A model generated the notes under the pieces. It worked only from the letters and a program-made list of their open reading frames with translations. It did no database searches and was not told the origin of the DNA. Positions 8,835-17,390 of a stretch of 64,000 nucleotides of DNA are shown in pieces. Each line of letters starts with the position of its first letter. Positions within the stretch are counted from its first letter, which is position 1. The stretch covers positions 3,782,001-3,846,000 of the forward strand of contig NZ_CP096829.1 of the NCBI RefSeq assembly GCF_023272795.1, in the 5' to 3' direction. Source of the stretch: Flavobacterium humidisoli (GTDB lineage: Bacteria > Bacteroidota > Bacteroidia > Flavobacteriales > Flavobacteriaceae). A program made the translations under genes and the position numbers.

Positions 8835-10406
8835 ATGGAAAAGCCTACAGAGAATGCTGTAATCGCTATAAATCGATTGCAGGAAAGAGAAAAAGAACAA
8901 ATGCTCATTATGTCTATTTGTGCAGCACTTTCTCGGGCTTTAAACAAAAAGGAACTAGAATCTCTTGTAAACGGAATATTAAAAGATAATTTTCAATTTG
9001 ATGATTTTATTTTGGCTTCTTCTGATGAAAGCAAAGGGGATTATTTCATTTTTCATTCAACAGATAAATATATAGATTCAAAAAGTTACGCTACAAATGA
9101 TGGCTTTTTTGATGATTGCATTAATTCTCCTGATGTAGTTTCTTTCGACTTATCAAATTCAAAGCATCCAGAATACATTCAGAACATTTATAAAAAAGGC
9201 TCTAAAAACGCATTTGGGATTGGACTTCCTTATATAAAAGGAAATCGAAATGTGCTTTTTCTTTTTTTTAAAAATGCTAAAACTTTCAGCAGAGAATCTA
9301 ATCGTATTTTGAGAGGAATTGTTATGCAGCTTTCTATCACGCTAAGAAACATTATGCTGACACAGCAAAATGAAAGCGTTCTTGCTGAATTGGAAATAAT
9401 GAAGCAGAATATTTTAGGAAAGAAAGAAAAAAACATTCAGAAAAAGCAAGGTTTTCAGGGAATTATTGGGACTAGTGATGCTATGAAAGACGTTTATGAA
9501 TTGATTGCTCAAGGCGCATCTTCAAATTCTACGGTTTTAATTTTGGGCGAAACCGGAACAGGGAAAGAACTTGTAGCAAGTGCAATTCATAATTTATCTG
9601 AAGTTTCCAACCAAAAAATGATTAAGGTAAATTGCGCTTCAATTCCCGAAAATTTGATCGAAAGCGAATTATTCGGTCATGAGAAAGGTGCTTTTACAGG
9701 GGCAACCGAACAAAGAATAGGTAAGTTTGAACAAGCCGAAAACAGTACCATTTTTCTAGACGAAATAGGAGAGTTGCCATTAGAATTGCAAGGTAAACTG
9801 CTTCGTGTTCTGCAAGAAAAGGAAATTGAACGGGTTGGCGGAAACAAAAGCATAAAAGTGAATGCTAGAGTTATTGCCGCAACCAATAAAATACTAGAAA
9901 AAGAAGTTTATGGTGAGCGCTTTAGAAGTGATTTATATTTTAGATTGAATGTTTATCCTATTAAGCTTCCTGCTTTACGTGACCGTAAAGAAGATATTCC
10001 AGTTTTGGGACATTTTTTCTTAGAAAAGCATGCTGCAAAAATGGGAAGAAATCTAAAACGGTTTTCTAAAAAAGTACTCAATAGTATGATGGCCAACCCA
10101 TGGCCTGGAAATGTGCGTGAGCTAGAAAATATGGTAGAAAGAAGCATCTTGTTTGCCAAAGATGAAAAAATCAAAGAAATGATTTTTCCTGAAATTGTAA
10201 TGGCTAGCTCAGATACTTTAGTCAATGAATTTTATACCAAACCCCTTCAAGAAGTAGAGAAGGAGCACATTCTAAAAGTGATAAAAAAATGTAACGGACG
10301 AATTTCGGGACCGCAAGGCGCAGCTGTTTTACTCGGTTTGCCGTCTACAACATTGACTTCTAGAATGAAGAAGCTAGGAATTAAAAAAGAACATTTTTTG
10401 GATTGA
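8835..10406 (+). CDS. Sigma-54-dependent Fis-family activator with GAF sensor
   Basis: The ATG at 8835 ([15 protein letters not shown]) is preferred; an in-frame ATG at 8778 would add 19 hydrophobic residues with no family match. With this start the protein has 523 residues. Residues about 20-190 look like a GAF sensor, and a coiled linker follows. Then comes the AAA+ domain: Walker A GETGTGKE at 238-245 and the sigma-54 contact loop GAFTGA at 285-290, followed by the Walker B region and the R-finger area. A Fis helix-turn-helix closes it ([25 protein letters not shown]). Because GAFTGA is intact it should activate RpoN promoters. It is divergent from the dioxygenase gene, the natural target, though I found no -24/-12 site. 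Confidence 0.9.
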   Translation: MEKPTENAVIAINRLQEREKEQMLIMSICAALSRALNKKELESLVNGILKDNFQFDDFILASSDESKGDYFIFHSTDKYIDSKSYATNDGFFDDCINSPDVVSFDLSNSKHPEYIQNIYKKGSKNAFGIGLPYIKGNRNVLFLFFKNAKTFSRESNRILRGIVMQLSITLRNIMLTQQNESVLAELEIMKQNILGKKEKNIQKKQGFQGIIGTSDAMKDVYELIAQGASSNSTVLILGETGTGKELVASAIHNLSEVSNQKMIKVNCASIPENLIESELFGHEKGAFTGATEQRIGKFEQAENSTIFLDEIGELPLELQGKLLRVLQEKEIERVGGNKSIKVNARVIAATNKILEKEVYGERFRSDLYFRLNVYPIKLPALRDRKEDIPVLGHFFLEKHAAKMGRNLKRFSKKVLNSMMANPWPGNVRELENMVERSILFAKDEKIKEMIFPEIVMASSDTLVNEFYTKPLQEVEKEHILKVIKKCNGRISGPQGAAVLLGLPSTTLTSRMKKLGIKKEHFLD

Positions 10407-10423
10407 AATATGTGTAAAGGTAA

Positions 10424-10454
10424 AACTTTGTCAAAGTTTGAAACTTTGACAAAG
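10424..10454. repeat. Perfect inverted repeat between convergent genes
   Basis: CTTTGTCAAAGTTT (10426-10439) and AAACTTTGACAAAG (10441-10454) are perfect reverse complements separated by one base; each half is also nearly palindromic. It lies between the activator stop and the cupin stop and could act as a bidirectional terminator. The core AACTTTGTCAAAGTT recurs at 12297-12311. Confidence 0.7.
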
Positions 10455-10480
10455 CTCGAGCAGAACATGGAACCAAACCT

Positions 10481-10834
10481 TTAACCTAATTTTATAAAAA
10501 TAGATTTTCTCAGTTTAGGTTCAATATTTTTGGTTTTGTGACCTTTTCCTGTGGTATCTTCTACCAATAAAATAGAACCCGTATTGAATATCCTTTTTTC
10601 TCCTAATGAAGTTTCGATTTCTACGCCTCCTTCTAGCAAAACAATGTATTGTCGATCTGGAGCATTGTGAAAATCGTAATCGTAAGAAGGACTAACTTCT
10701 CTAAAAACGATAGATTTAACAGGTTCATCATTAGATAAAAATCCGATGTCGCCATTGTTTTTCAGCGGAACTTCAAAGTCTTCAAAATGACTTTCTCCAT
10801 TGGCATCGCTGTAAACACGAGTTATCGTAATCAT
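10481..10834 (-). CDS. Small cupin-domain protein
   Basis: The 117 residues form a single predicted cupin: strands with FHNAPDRQYIVLLEGGVEIET, then RIFNTGSILLVEDTTGKGH. The 'G(x)5HxH' metal motif is degenerate, with His in YDFHNAP and GKGHKT. Its ATG overlaps the hydrolase stop by one base (TAATG), so translation is coupled and the two work as a unit. No substrate can be named; cupins near quinone-stress hydrolases are common. Confidence 0.75.
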   Translation of the reverse strand: MITITRVYSDANGESHFEDFEVPLKNNGDIGFLSNDEPVKSIVFREVSPSYDYDFHNAPDRQYIVLLEGGVEIETSLGEKRIFNTGSILLVEDTTGKGHKTKNIEPKLRKSIFIKLG

Positions 10835-11454
10835 TATTTTTTATTAAAAATTAATGCATTGGCACAATTTATCTCATCTTGACTGATAGTATGTCCCATA
10901 TTTGGGTAGATTTTTTTAGTAACATCTGCGCCCATTTTTTCCATCAGCTCTTCGGTTTCATTGACTCTTTCTACAGGAACGTGAAAATCTGGATCGCTTG
11001 TTCCGATGAAAACAGGTGTATTTTCAAAGTTTCCTGAATAATGATTTTCATAAACTTGATCACCAATTAATCCGCCCGTAAAAGCTACTATTCCGCCATA
11101 TTTGGCTGCATTTCTTGTGGTGAATTCTAAAGCAAGACAAGCGCCTTGAGAAAATCCTAAGAAATAAATATTCTCTTTTTCGATTCCGTTTTGCTGTATA
11201 GCCACCACAACTTTATGTATGGCTTCCAATGATTTTGAAAATGATGGTTCATTTTCGTTCAAAGGAGCTAGAAAAGAATACGGATACCAAGTTCTATTTT
11301 CTGCTTGAGGTGCGACCAACGCAAAGTCATCTACTTTAAGATGTTTTGCAATCGAAAGAATATCATGAGCGCTGGCACCACGTCCGTGAATTAGAATCAG
11401 GGCTTTTTTAGCTTCATTTAAAGGAATACCGTCTGTTAAAATATCTGTATTCAT
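10834..11454 (-). CDS. Carboxylesterase/phospholipase (MhqD-like alpha/beta hydrolase)
   Basis: The 206 residues have the compact alpha/beta hydrolase layout. The oxyanion-type motif HGRGASAHD is at about 23-31, the nucleophile elbow GFSQG puts Ser at 102, the acid is probably Asp154 in GTSDPDFHVP, and the catalytic His is 188 in MGHTI. MhqD-type hydrolases are co-regulated with MhqO-type dioxygenases in Bacillus under quinone stress, and both are present here. The substrate is unproven. The ATG at 11454 follows an AT-rich stretch. Confidence 0.85.
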   Translation of the reverse strand: MNTDILTDGIPLNEAKKALILIHGRGASAHDILSIAKHLKVDDFALVAPQAENRTWYPYSFLAPLNENEPSFSKSLEAIHKVVVAIQQNGIEKENIYFLGFSQGACLALEFTTRNAAKYGGIVAFTGGLIGDQVYENHYSGNFENTPVFIGTSDPDFHVPVERVNETEELMEKMGADVTKKIYPNMGHTISQDEINCANALIFNKK

Positions 11455-11496
11455 AGTATATTTTTATTTTTTAATTATTAGCGCAATTTTGTCATT

Positions 11497-11582
11497 TCGA
11501 CGGAGGAGAAATCTTCGCGAGAAGCTCGACAAAGATTGGGTTTTCTGTACGGAGTTACTTGTGAAGATTTCTCCTCCGTCGA
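11497..11582. repeat. Dispersed inverted-repeat element, perfect 20-bp arms
   Basis: TCGACGGAGGAGAAATCTTC (11497-11516) and GAAGATTTCTCCTCCGTCGA (11563-11582) are perfect reverse complements around a 46-bp loop that includes GAAGCTCGACAAAGATTGGG. The arms start in GTCATTTCGAC, a phrase I associate with an interspersed flavobacterial repeat. It lies between the GNAT gene and the hydrolase gene, on the path of the minus-strand transcript, where it would fold as a long hairpin. Confidence 0.8.
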
Positions 11583-11602
11583 CAAACTTTGTTTAGAATT
11601 AA

Positions 11603-11893
11603 TTATTTCTTCCAGATATCTTCGTATTCGTCTGGATGTCTTTTAAATTGCGCGTGAACGTAAGGACAAAGCGGTAAAACTTTCAGATTATTGGCACGAA
11701 CATAAGAGACCATTTCTTCTAAAAGTTTCTTAGCGTAACCTTTTCCTTCTGCTTCTGGCTCAACTCCCGTGTGGTAAACAGTCAGCAAATCAGGTTTGAT
11801 GCTTACAGTCATTTCGCCTAGTTTTTTATCATCTACATAAAGATTAAAAGCGCCATGTTTTTTCTCGTCTAATTCTAGTTTTATTGTTTCCAT
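11603..11893 (-). CDS. Small GNAT-like acetyltransferase (YjdJ-type)
   Basis: The 96 residues match the short GNAT family with the acetyl-CoA loop GVEPEAEGKGYAKKLLEEMV and a C-terminal PLCPYVHAQFKRHPDEY. That end, with CPY and HPxY, is typical of the ~95-residue YjdJ/CG-type acetyltransferases. The substrate is unknown. It runs in the same direction as the hydrolase but 148 bp away, with the inverted repeat between them, so it may be a separate unit. Confidence 0.8.
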   Translation of the reverse strand: METIKLELDEKKHGAFNLYVDDKKLGEMTVSIKPDLLTVYHTGVEPEAEGKGYAKKLLEEMVSYVRANNLKVLPLCPYVHAQFKRHPDEYEDIWKK

Positions 11894-12059
11894 TTTTTCT
11901 GGCTTTAGTTGTTATAATGGCAAAGTTCGCTAAGTAGTACGTTTAGATCTCTTAATGTAGATTAATAAAAAAATCTACGTCAGATAATAAACTTTGCGTT
12001 AATACAATTCCGATTGCAATAAGCATTGCGCTCTTTGCGGTTAAAAAAACAGTATTAAA

Positions 12060-12317
12060 TTAATTATATCCCTGCTTAATTCCTAATTTTTTCATTTTGG
12101 AATACAAAGTCTGCGGTTGCAGTTTTAAAAGTTCGGCAGCGCCGCCGATACCCGAAACTTTACTATTGCACATTTGGAGCGCATTCATAATATGTTTTTT
12201 TTCCATTTCTTCCATCGACTTTATTTTATCTGTACCGATTTCTAAAGAGATGATAGAGCAATGGAAGGTAAATCTGTCTGTCAAATTCTTTGTGAGAACT
12301 TTGTCAAAGTTGGCCAC
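12060..12317 (-). pseudogene. 3' remnant of a sigma-54 Fis-family activator
   Basis: Only the C-terminal Fis helix-turn-helix survives: TDKIKSMEEMEKKHI then GIGGAAELLKLQPQTLYSKMKKLGI. It lines up with the end of the intact activator at 8835-10406 ([32 protein letters not shown]). The GAF and AAA+ parts are gone. Upstream the frame runs into the AACTTTGTCAAAGTT repeat (12297-12311), so residues 1-25 are probably repeat, not protein. Whether it is expressed as a small DNA-binding protein cannot be told, but loss of the AAA+ domain makes activation impossible. Confidence 0.7.
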
Positions 12318-12407
12318 ATAGCGTAATCCATTTTTTTGTAAATAATATCGATCTGTCTTTCCTTAAATAAAAATCAGAATTAGTTAAAATAAATACAAAA
12401 TAGTATG

Positions 12408-12415
12408 TACTTTTG
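12408..12415 (+). promoter_or_regulatory. -7 element of the copper island
   Basis: TACTTTTG is a perfect TAnnTTTG -7 element; the -33 TTG is not clear (GTTA at the expected place). Transcription would start near 12421 and favours a downstream translation start. Confidence 0.5.
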
Positions 12416-12427
12416 CGAGCAAACTAT

Positions 12428-12817
12428 TTGAACAAGCATTTGAAAAGGTTAATCATCATAGCACTTTCTATTTTACTTATGTCGCCATCTTTTGGCAGCT
12501 TGTTTATTTATGCTTCTTTTAAAATCAATCAGAAAGAAATTGCTAAAACGATTTGCGTTCAGCGCAAACAGGCTTTTAACAGTTGTAATGGTCGATGCGA
12601 ACTTCAAAAAAGCATTAAAAAATATTCTGATAATGAACGAAAAATGCAAGACAGCCTAAAAGATAAATTAGAGCTTGTGTATGTTCAAAATACTGCTGAA
12701 ATCACTTTTAGCGCAATTCCGGTTATGGAATCAAAAAATAACACTACAATTTTGTTTGAGAAGAAACCAATCGGAGCTTCTAATCTTACTTTTCATCCTC
12801 CTCTCTGCACAGTTTAG
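12428..12817 (+). CDS. Small membrane-anchored protein with Cx9Cx3C motif, copy 1
   Basis: The start is a TTG: 12428 (MNKHLKRLIIIALSI) or 12440 (MKRLIIIALSI). The promoter at 12408 rules out the TTG at 12413. From 12428 the protein has 129 residues. A basic end is followed by one hydrophobic segment, then FKINQKEIAKTICV with C43, and NSCNGRCELQK with C53 and C57. The spacing Cx9Cx3C and the FK(I/L)NQ lead-in recur in the gene at 16047, so the two are paralogues on either side of the TonB receptor. Both end in a proline pair, FHPPLCTV here. I infer a periplasmic metal-handling role, probably copper. No database name is known to me. Confidence 0.75.
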   Translation: MNKHLKRLIIIALSILLMSPSFGSLFIYASFKINQKEIAKTICVQRKQAFNSCNGRCELQKSIKKYSDNERKMQDSLKDKLELVYVQNTAEITFSAIPVMESKNNTTILFEKKPIGASNLTFHPPLCTV

Positions 12818-13132
12818 GGATCAAATTTTTTTAAATTCCAATTTTTAAATTCCAAATTCCAAACTTTTTGAAATTCCAATTTGAGATTTTGAATTTCGAA
12901 TGTTTTATTTGCTCGCTTTCTGAGATTTAAAATCTTGGTTTAAGTATCTTATTAGGTAATTTATTTTCTGGAACTGATTTTGATCTTCTTTTTGTAATTG
13001 AAGAATAGCTTTATGTGCTCTTCATTTGCGTTGCCATTTTCTTGGCTCATTAACTAGCATTTAAGTTTTTTGGTATTCAAAATTTTATAGCTTAATGCTA
13101 AATTTTAAACATTTTTTTATAACATTCATCAA
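12818..13132. other. AT-rich gap inside the copper island
   Basis: No gene is visible. The first 90 bp is a low-complexity run built on AAATTCCAA words; the rest is AT-rich with no hairpin or promoter that I can defend. Confidence 0.5.
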
Positions 13133-14056
13133 ATGAAATCTTATAATTTTTGGATAATCGCACTATTATTTGCGGTTACTTCCTGTACAATTGATAAAAC
13201 AGATTACGAAGCTGAAATAGGTTCTGAAGTTCCTGAAAATATAGAATTTAAAGAAGCGACATCACTTACAAGAGGTAACTATAAAATTAGTATAGAAGCT
13301 TTAAATGGCACTTTTTATAAAGGATATAATGAGCTTCATTTTAAAATTATCAATACTCAAAACAGCCAAGAATTAACGACAGCTACAGTAACTTTTTTGC
13401 CCATAATAAGTAATGCTGACGGAAGCAAAAGTTCTTGTCCGCACGAGTATAATGTGCTGTATGATTCTGCTAACAAATACTACAACGGTTATTCTGTTTT
13501 TACAGGAGAAAGCACTACAACAGCAAGCTGGAAATTGTACATCAGCTTTACAGCTGATAATCAAAAATATGAGATCAATAAAGATGTTACTGTTGAAAAA
13601 CAAAGCAATAAAAACCTTAATATGACTGCTTTTGCAGGAAATGATGGCGAACAATATGTTATAGCCTTGATTTCGCCTCAAAAACCTACAGTTTCAGAAA
13701 ACTCATTGGTTGCTGGTGTTTACAAATACAACAAACCAACAACTCCTGCAGGAACATTTCCAGATCCGTCGCAGTTTTCTTATTCTAAAGTTGTGGGATA
13801 CACTTTAAAATTAGATCCTAGAATGCCAGAACCTTCTATGGGAAATCATTCTTCGCCAAATAATAAGGATTTAACACAAGGAGACGATGGTTTATATCAC
13901 GGTGTTGTCAATTATACAATGACAGGAAACTGGACATTGAACTTCATTATGATGAACCAAAATGGTTTAATCGTGAAAGGAACCATAGTTCCAACCGATC
14001 ATACGCCAGGTGTAGAAGGCGTAAAAAGTGAACTTTATATTGATACTTTATTCTAA
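13133..14056 (+). CDS. Lipoprotein with copper-ligand-like motifs (possible YtkA/FixH-like domains)
   Basis: The 307 residues begin with a short signal and lipobox VTSC (C18). Two beta-rich halves follow. The first holds SCPHEY (C102, H104); the second holds RMPEPSMGNHSSPN (M231, M236, H239). Met/His clusters of the form MPxxxMxxH are typical of copper-binding YtkA/FixH-like domains, which I recall only as a family resemblance. Its stop is 4 bp from the start of the TonB receptor, so it belongs to the same operon. Role inferred: periplasmic copper relay. A plain structural lipoprotein is the alternative. Confidence 0.65.
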   Translation: MKSYNFWIIALLFAVTSCTIDKTDYEAEIGSEVPENIEFKEATSLTRGNYKISIEALNGTFYKGYNELHFKIINTQNSQELTTATVTFLPIISNADGSKSSCPHEYNVLYDSANKYYNGYSVFTGESTTTASWKLYISFTADNQKYEINKDVTVEKQSNKNLNMTAFAGNDGEQYVIALISPQKPTVSENSLVAGVYKYNKPTTPAGTFPDPSQFSYSKVVGYTLKLDPRMPEPSMGNHSSPNNKDLTQGDDGLYHGVVNYTMTGNWTLNFIMMNQNGLIVKGTIVPTDHTPGVEGVKSELYIDTLF

Positions 14057-14060
14057 AAAC

Positions 14061-16040
14061 ATGAAATATATTATAATGCTGCTTTTCTTTGGTTTTTCAG
14101 TTACAGCTCAAAATCAGCATGCACATCACGATAGCATAAAAAACTTAGAAGAAGTAACGGTAAAAAATGCGACGAAAAAGAAAATAGAAACAGAAATGAA
14201 AATGGCTGTTTCTGTTGATGAATTTTTGTCTTCATCAGATAATATCAGTTTCATAAAACGTGGAGCTTACGCTTGGGAGCCTTTATTAAACAATATGAGC
14301 ACAGAACGTTCGACGGTTACTATTGACGGAATGCATGTTTTTGGCGCTTGCACCGATAAAATGGATCCAATTACGTCTTATGTTGAAAGCAATAATCTGG
14401 CGGCAGTAGATATTAAATCGGGTCAGGAGGGAAGCTTGCATGGAGCAACTGTTGCGGGAAGTATTGATTTAAAAAGAAAAAGCACACCATTTGGACTTCA
14501 TAAGAAATGGAATGGAGGATATCAAACGGGATTTGAGTTTAATAATAAACAGTTTTTCAATTTAGGAAATATTGCTTATTCAGGGACAAAATTTGTGGCT
14601 GATGGAAGCATTTCGTACCGAACTGCCGATAATTATAACGACGGAAACAACAACGAAGTAAAGCATTCTCAATACAATAAATTCAATACGTCGTTAGGTT
14701 TGGCTTATAAAACGAGCGATTTGTCATCGGTTAGATTAGACGCGATTTTTGATGTGGCAAAAGATGTAGGTTATCCCGCTTTACCAATGGATTTGTGGCT
14801 TTCGCGTGCTCTAATTACTTCGGCTTCTTATAAACAATTGTTCGAAGAAGGTTTAGTTAGAGTGGTTGACACTAAAGTATATTTTAATGCAATTGAGCAT
14901 TATATGGACGATACAACACGACCAGAAAACTTAGTTCACATGGATATGCCGGGTTGGAGTACAACATACGGATTGGTTTCGAAAGCTAATTTGAAAAAGA
15001 ATGATTACTCTTCTGAAATTCAACTGAATGCTTACGATAATTTGTCTATTGCAGAAATGCGCATGTATCCGCAAGATCGAAGCGAAAGGACGATGTTTGC
15101 TTATAGCTGGCCTTGGGTTACGACTCGTTATGCAGGACTTTCTATGAATAATTCTTGGGACATTTCTGAAAAAAGTCAAGTGCATTTGGGAGGCTCTTTG
15201 GGCGTGAATTATAATTATTCTAAATATGTAGAATTCAATTGGATTTTTCATCCAGGAGCACCTCAAGAAAAAACGAGATTTCTGCCAAGCCTAAATGCGG
15301 CATATAACTTAAATATTAATCAGTTTAATTTTTCTGCCGGAACTGGTTATGGCCATAGAGCGCCTTCTGTTTCTGAAGGTTACGGTTATTATATCTATAA
15401 TAGTTTTGACCGCTATGATTATATTGGAGATCCGAATCTAAAAAATGAAATTTCGTATGAAGGAAATGCAAGTGCAGGTTTTAAAAACGAAAAATTAAGC
15501 ATTCAAGGAAAAGTCAACTATTTCTATATTCAGAATTATATTATTGGTAAAATCTTGAGCATGGGAAGTCCGATGAATTATCAATCGGTTGGAGTAAAAG
15601 GATATACATCGTTAGATTATGCAACGCTTTTAAATATGTCTGCCAATGTTAGTTACGATATTCTGGAGCATCTGCATTGGAAGGGAACACTTACCTATGC
15701 ACGCGGAATGGATAATAAAGGAGGAAATTTGCCTTTCATACGTCCGTTAAGTTACTTGACTTCTATTCATTATATGTATAAAAATTTTGGAATCCAGACT
15801 TCTGTAAATGGTGATTTTGAACAGATTAATTACAGTCCAGAATACGGAGAAGATCAGACAGCATCTTATGCCATTTGGAATATTTCTGCCAATTATTCTT
15901 TTAAGATTAATACGGTGCGAAGTACGATACAAGTTGGTGCAGAGAACATATTAAATGCGTATTACAGTACTTATGCGGATTGGGGAAATATCCCAAGAAT
16001 GGGACGTAATATTTTCACGTCTTTAAAATTGAATTTCTAA
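14061..16040 (+). CDS. TonB-dependent copper receptor, OprC-like
   Basis: The ATG at 14061 gives 659 residues and a clean signal (KYIIMLLFFGFSVTAQ); an in-frame upstream ATG overlaps the previous gene. The mature protein starts NQHAHHDS, a possible metal site. The plug contains TIDGMHVFGACTDKMDPITSY with C97 and M101 in CxxxM spacing, and the barrel has EHYMDD with H280 and M282 in HxM spacing. Those two motifs are the copper site of OprC of Pseudomonas (CxxxM-HxM). VHMDM follows at 293-297. The barrel ends in a C-terminal aromatic (LKLNF). Neighbours encode MbnP and MbnH. Copper import is therefore a well-based inference. Confidence 0.9.
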   Translation: MKYIIMLLFFGFSVTAQNQHAHHDSIKNLEEVTVKNATKKKIETEMKMAVSVDEFLSSSDNISFIKRGAYAWEPLLNNMSTERSTVTIDGMHVFGACTDKMDPITSYVESNNLAAVDIKSGQEGSLHGATVAGSIDLKRKSTPFGLHKKWNGGYQTGFEFNNKQFFNLGNIAYSGTKFVADGSISYRTADNYNDGNNNEVKHSQYNKFNTSLGLAYKTSDLSSVRLDAIFDVAKDVGYPALPMDLWLSRALITSASYKQLFEEGLVRVVDTKVYFNAIEHYMDDTTRPENLVHMDMPGWSTTYGLVSKANLKKNDYSSEIQLNAYDNLSIAEMRMYPQDRSERTMFAYSWPWVTTRYAGLSMNNSWDISEKSQVHLGGSLGVNYNYSKYVEFNWIFHPGAPQEKTRFLPSLNAAYNLNINQFNFSAGTGYGHRAPSVSEGYGYYIYNSFDRYDYIGDPNLKNEISYEGNASAGFKNEKLSIQGKVNYFYIQNYIIGKILSMGSPMNYQSVGVKGYTSLDYATLLNMSANVSYDILEHLHWKGTLTYARGMDNKGGNLPFIRPLSYLTSIHYMYKNFGIQTSVNGDFEQINYSPEYGEDQTASYAIWNISANYSFKINTVRSTIQVGAENILNAYYSTYADWGNIPRMGRNIFTSLKLNF

Positions 16041-16046
16041 GAAAAA

Positions 16047-16415
16047 ATGAAAAAAGTTTTTAGTATCACAATGACGATTCTGTTCCTGCTGGTTTCTTTC
16101 CAGCAGGCACTTATTGTTGTGCACTTTAAACTGAATCAAGTTGCTATAGAAAAAGAGTTTTGCGTTAACAAAGCCAAGCCAGAATTGCAATGTCATGGTA
16201 AGTGCCATTTAAAGAAAGAACTTCAAGAATCGGAAAAAAATACCGATTTAGAATTGAGAAGCATTAGCAAAAAGATTGATATTGCTTTAAACACAACTAT
16301 TGAATTTCAGGTTCCACTATTAAAAACTATAACATCCAAGAAAGTGTCGATCTATAAAGAATCGGATCGATTAGAACCTTGTCTTGAAATTTTTGTACCG
16401 CCGCCTATTTTATAA
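16047..16415 (+). CDS. Small membrane-anchored protein with Cx9Cx3C motif, copy 2
   Basis: It starts 6 bp after the receptor stop and has 122 residues. One hydrophobic segment (residues 3-25) is followed by FKLNQVAIEKEFCV (C39) and LQCHGKCHLKK (C49, C53), the same Cx9Cx3C spacing as the gene at 12428, with an added His in each C-x-G loop. It ends FVPPPIL. The gene lies directly between the receptor and mbnP, so co-transcription is very likely. Inferred role: periplasmic copper handling or delivery. Function is unproven. Confidence 0.75.
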   Translation: MKKVFSITMTILFLLVSFQQALIVVHFKLNQVAIEKEFCVNKAKPELQCHGKCHLKKELQESEKNTDLELRSISKKIDIALNTTIEFQVPLLKTITSKKVSIYKESDRLEPCLEIFVPPPIL

Positions 16416-16463
16416 TTCTCTTTTCGATTAATAAAATACAATACAAAAATTAAAATCATAAAA

Positions 16464-17330
16464 ATGCAAAATTTAAAAAAATACCTTTTATTATCAGTGG
16501 CCGCTTTGGCATTTGTTTCATGTTCAAACGATGACGATGCTCCAGCAGCAAACAATGTAACGTTGGAATTCAACAATACGTTTAAAGATAAAACAATTGT
16601 TTTGGGAGATGCAACTTCAACATCTGCGTCTACAAATACTTCAGCCGTAGGACAAGTGCATCATTTTTCTGAAGTAAAATATGTGATTAGTAATATTCGT
16701 CTAATAAAAGATGATGGAAGTGAAGTGCCTTACAACGTAAATGATTTAGACAAAGGTGCAACGGTAATAGATCAGGCAAAAGCGGCTTCATTAAGCTATG
16801 TTTTGAGCAATGTGCCTTCTGCGTCATACAAGCAGATTAAATTTGGTTTGGGTATTAAAACAGAACAAAATACACTAGACCAAACAAGATTTCCTAAGTT
16901 TTATGCAGCAGCTGGAGCCAACGACACGGCAATGATGTGGGAATGGGGTACAGGGTATCGTTTTACAAAAGTGGAAGGCTTTTATGATACAGACAATAAA
17001 GCCATGTCTATTCACACAGGAAGTACTGTTGCAGGAGAAGAAGGAGCATATAAGCAAGGTGTAAATGCATATAGAGATATTACGTTAAACCTTACTGCAA
17101 ACGCAATTGTGGGTAAAAATGCTCCGAAAATTAAAATTAAAGCCGATTTCGACAAATTATTGAGCGGAAAAATCAATACCATTACTTTGTCTACAGGAAC
17201 AGGAATGGGCGATAATGCGACTCCAAATGTTCATACTGCAGCGCAAATGGTAAAATTTGTAGATAATCTAGGAGGTAACGGAACAAACGACATTACAGGA
17301 ATGTTTTCTATTACTAGTGTAGAAAACTAA
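16464..17330 (+). CDS. mbnP: MbnP-family copper-binding lipoprotein
   Basis: The 288 residues start with a lipobox VSCS (C20). The family core is present: YVISNIRLIKDDG at 73-85, the loop MMWEWGTGYRFTKVEG (W149, W151) at about 147-162, and SIHTGS (H174). MbnP proteins bind copper after the partner di-heme enzyme MbnH oxidises a Trp to kynurenine, as reported for methanotroph MbnP. The partner is the next gene. The Ni/Cu preference of this copy cannot be read. It needs no methanobactin; none is encoded here. Confidence 0.88.
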   Translation: MQNLKKYLLLSVAALAFVSCSNDDDAPAANNVTLEFNNTFKDKTIVLGDATSTSASTNTSAVGQVHHFSEVKYVISNIRLIKDDGSEVPYNVNDLDKGATVIDQAKAASLSYVLSNVPSASYKQIKFGLGIKTEQNTLDQTRFPKFYAAAGANDTAMMWEWGTGYRFTKVEGFYDTDNKAMSIHTGSTVAGEEGAYKQGVNAYRDITLNLTANAIVGKNAPKIKIKADFDKLLSGKINTITLSTGTGMGDNATPNVHTAAQMVKFVDNLGGNGTNDITGMFSITSVEN

Positions 17331-17340
17331 ATTATTTTTC

Positions 17341-17372
17341 AGAGCCGTCTGAAATTAAAAAAAGACGGCTCT
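17341..17372 (+). terminator. Hairpin between mbnP and mbnH
   Basis: AGAGCCGTCT (17341-17350) pairs perfectly with AGACGGCTCT (17363-17372); ATTTT follows. It looks like a partial terminator or transcript stabiliser that would set mbnP above mbnH. Confidence 0.6.
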
Positions 17373-17390
17373 ATTTTAAAAATCATTAAA

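Noticed and set aside
14028-14060. Upstream start for the copper receptor
   Set aside because: It overlaps the lipoprotein gene and would spoil the signal peptide; the ATG at 14061 is clean.
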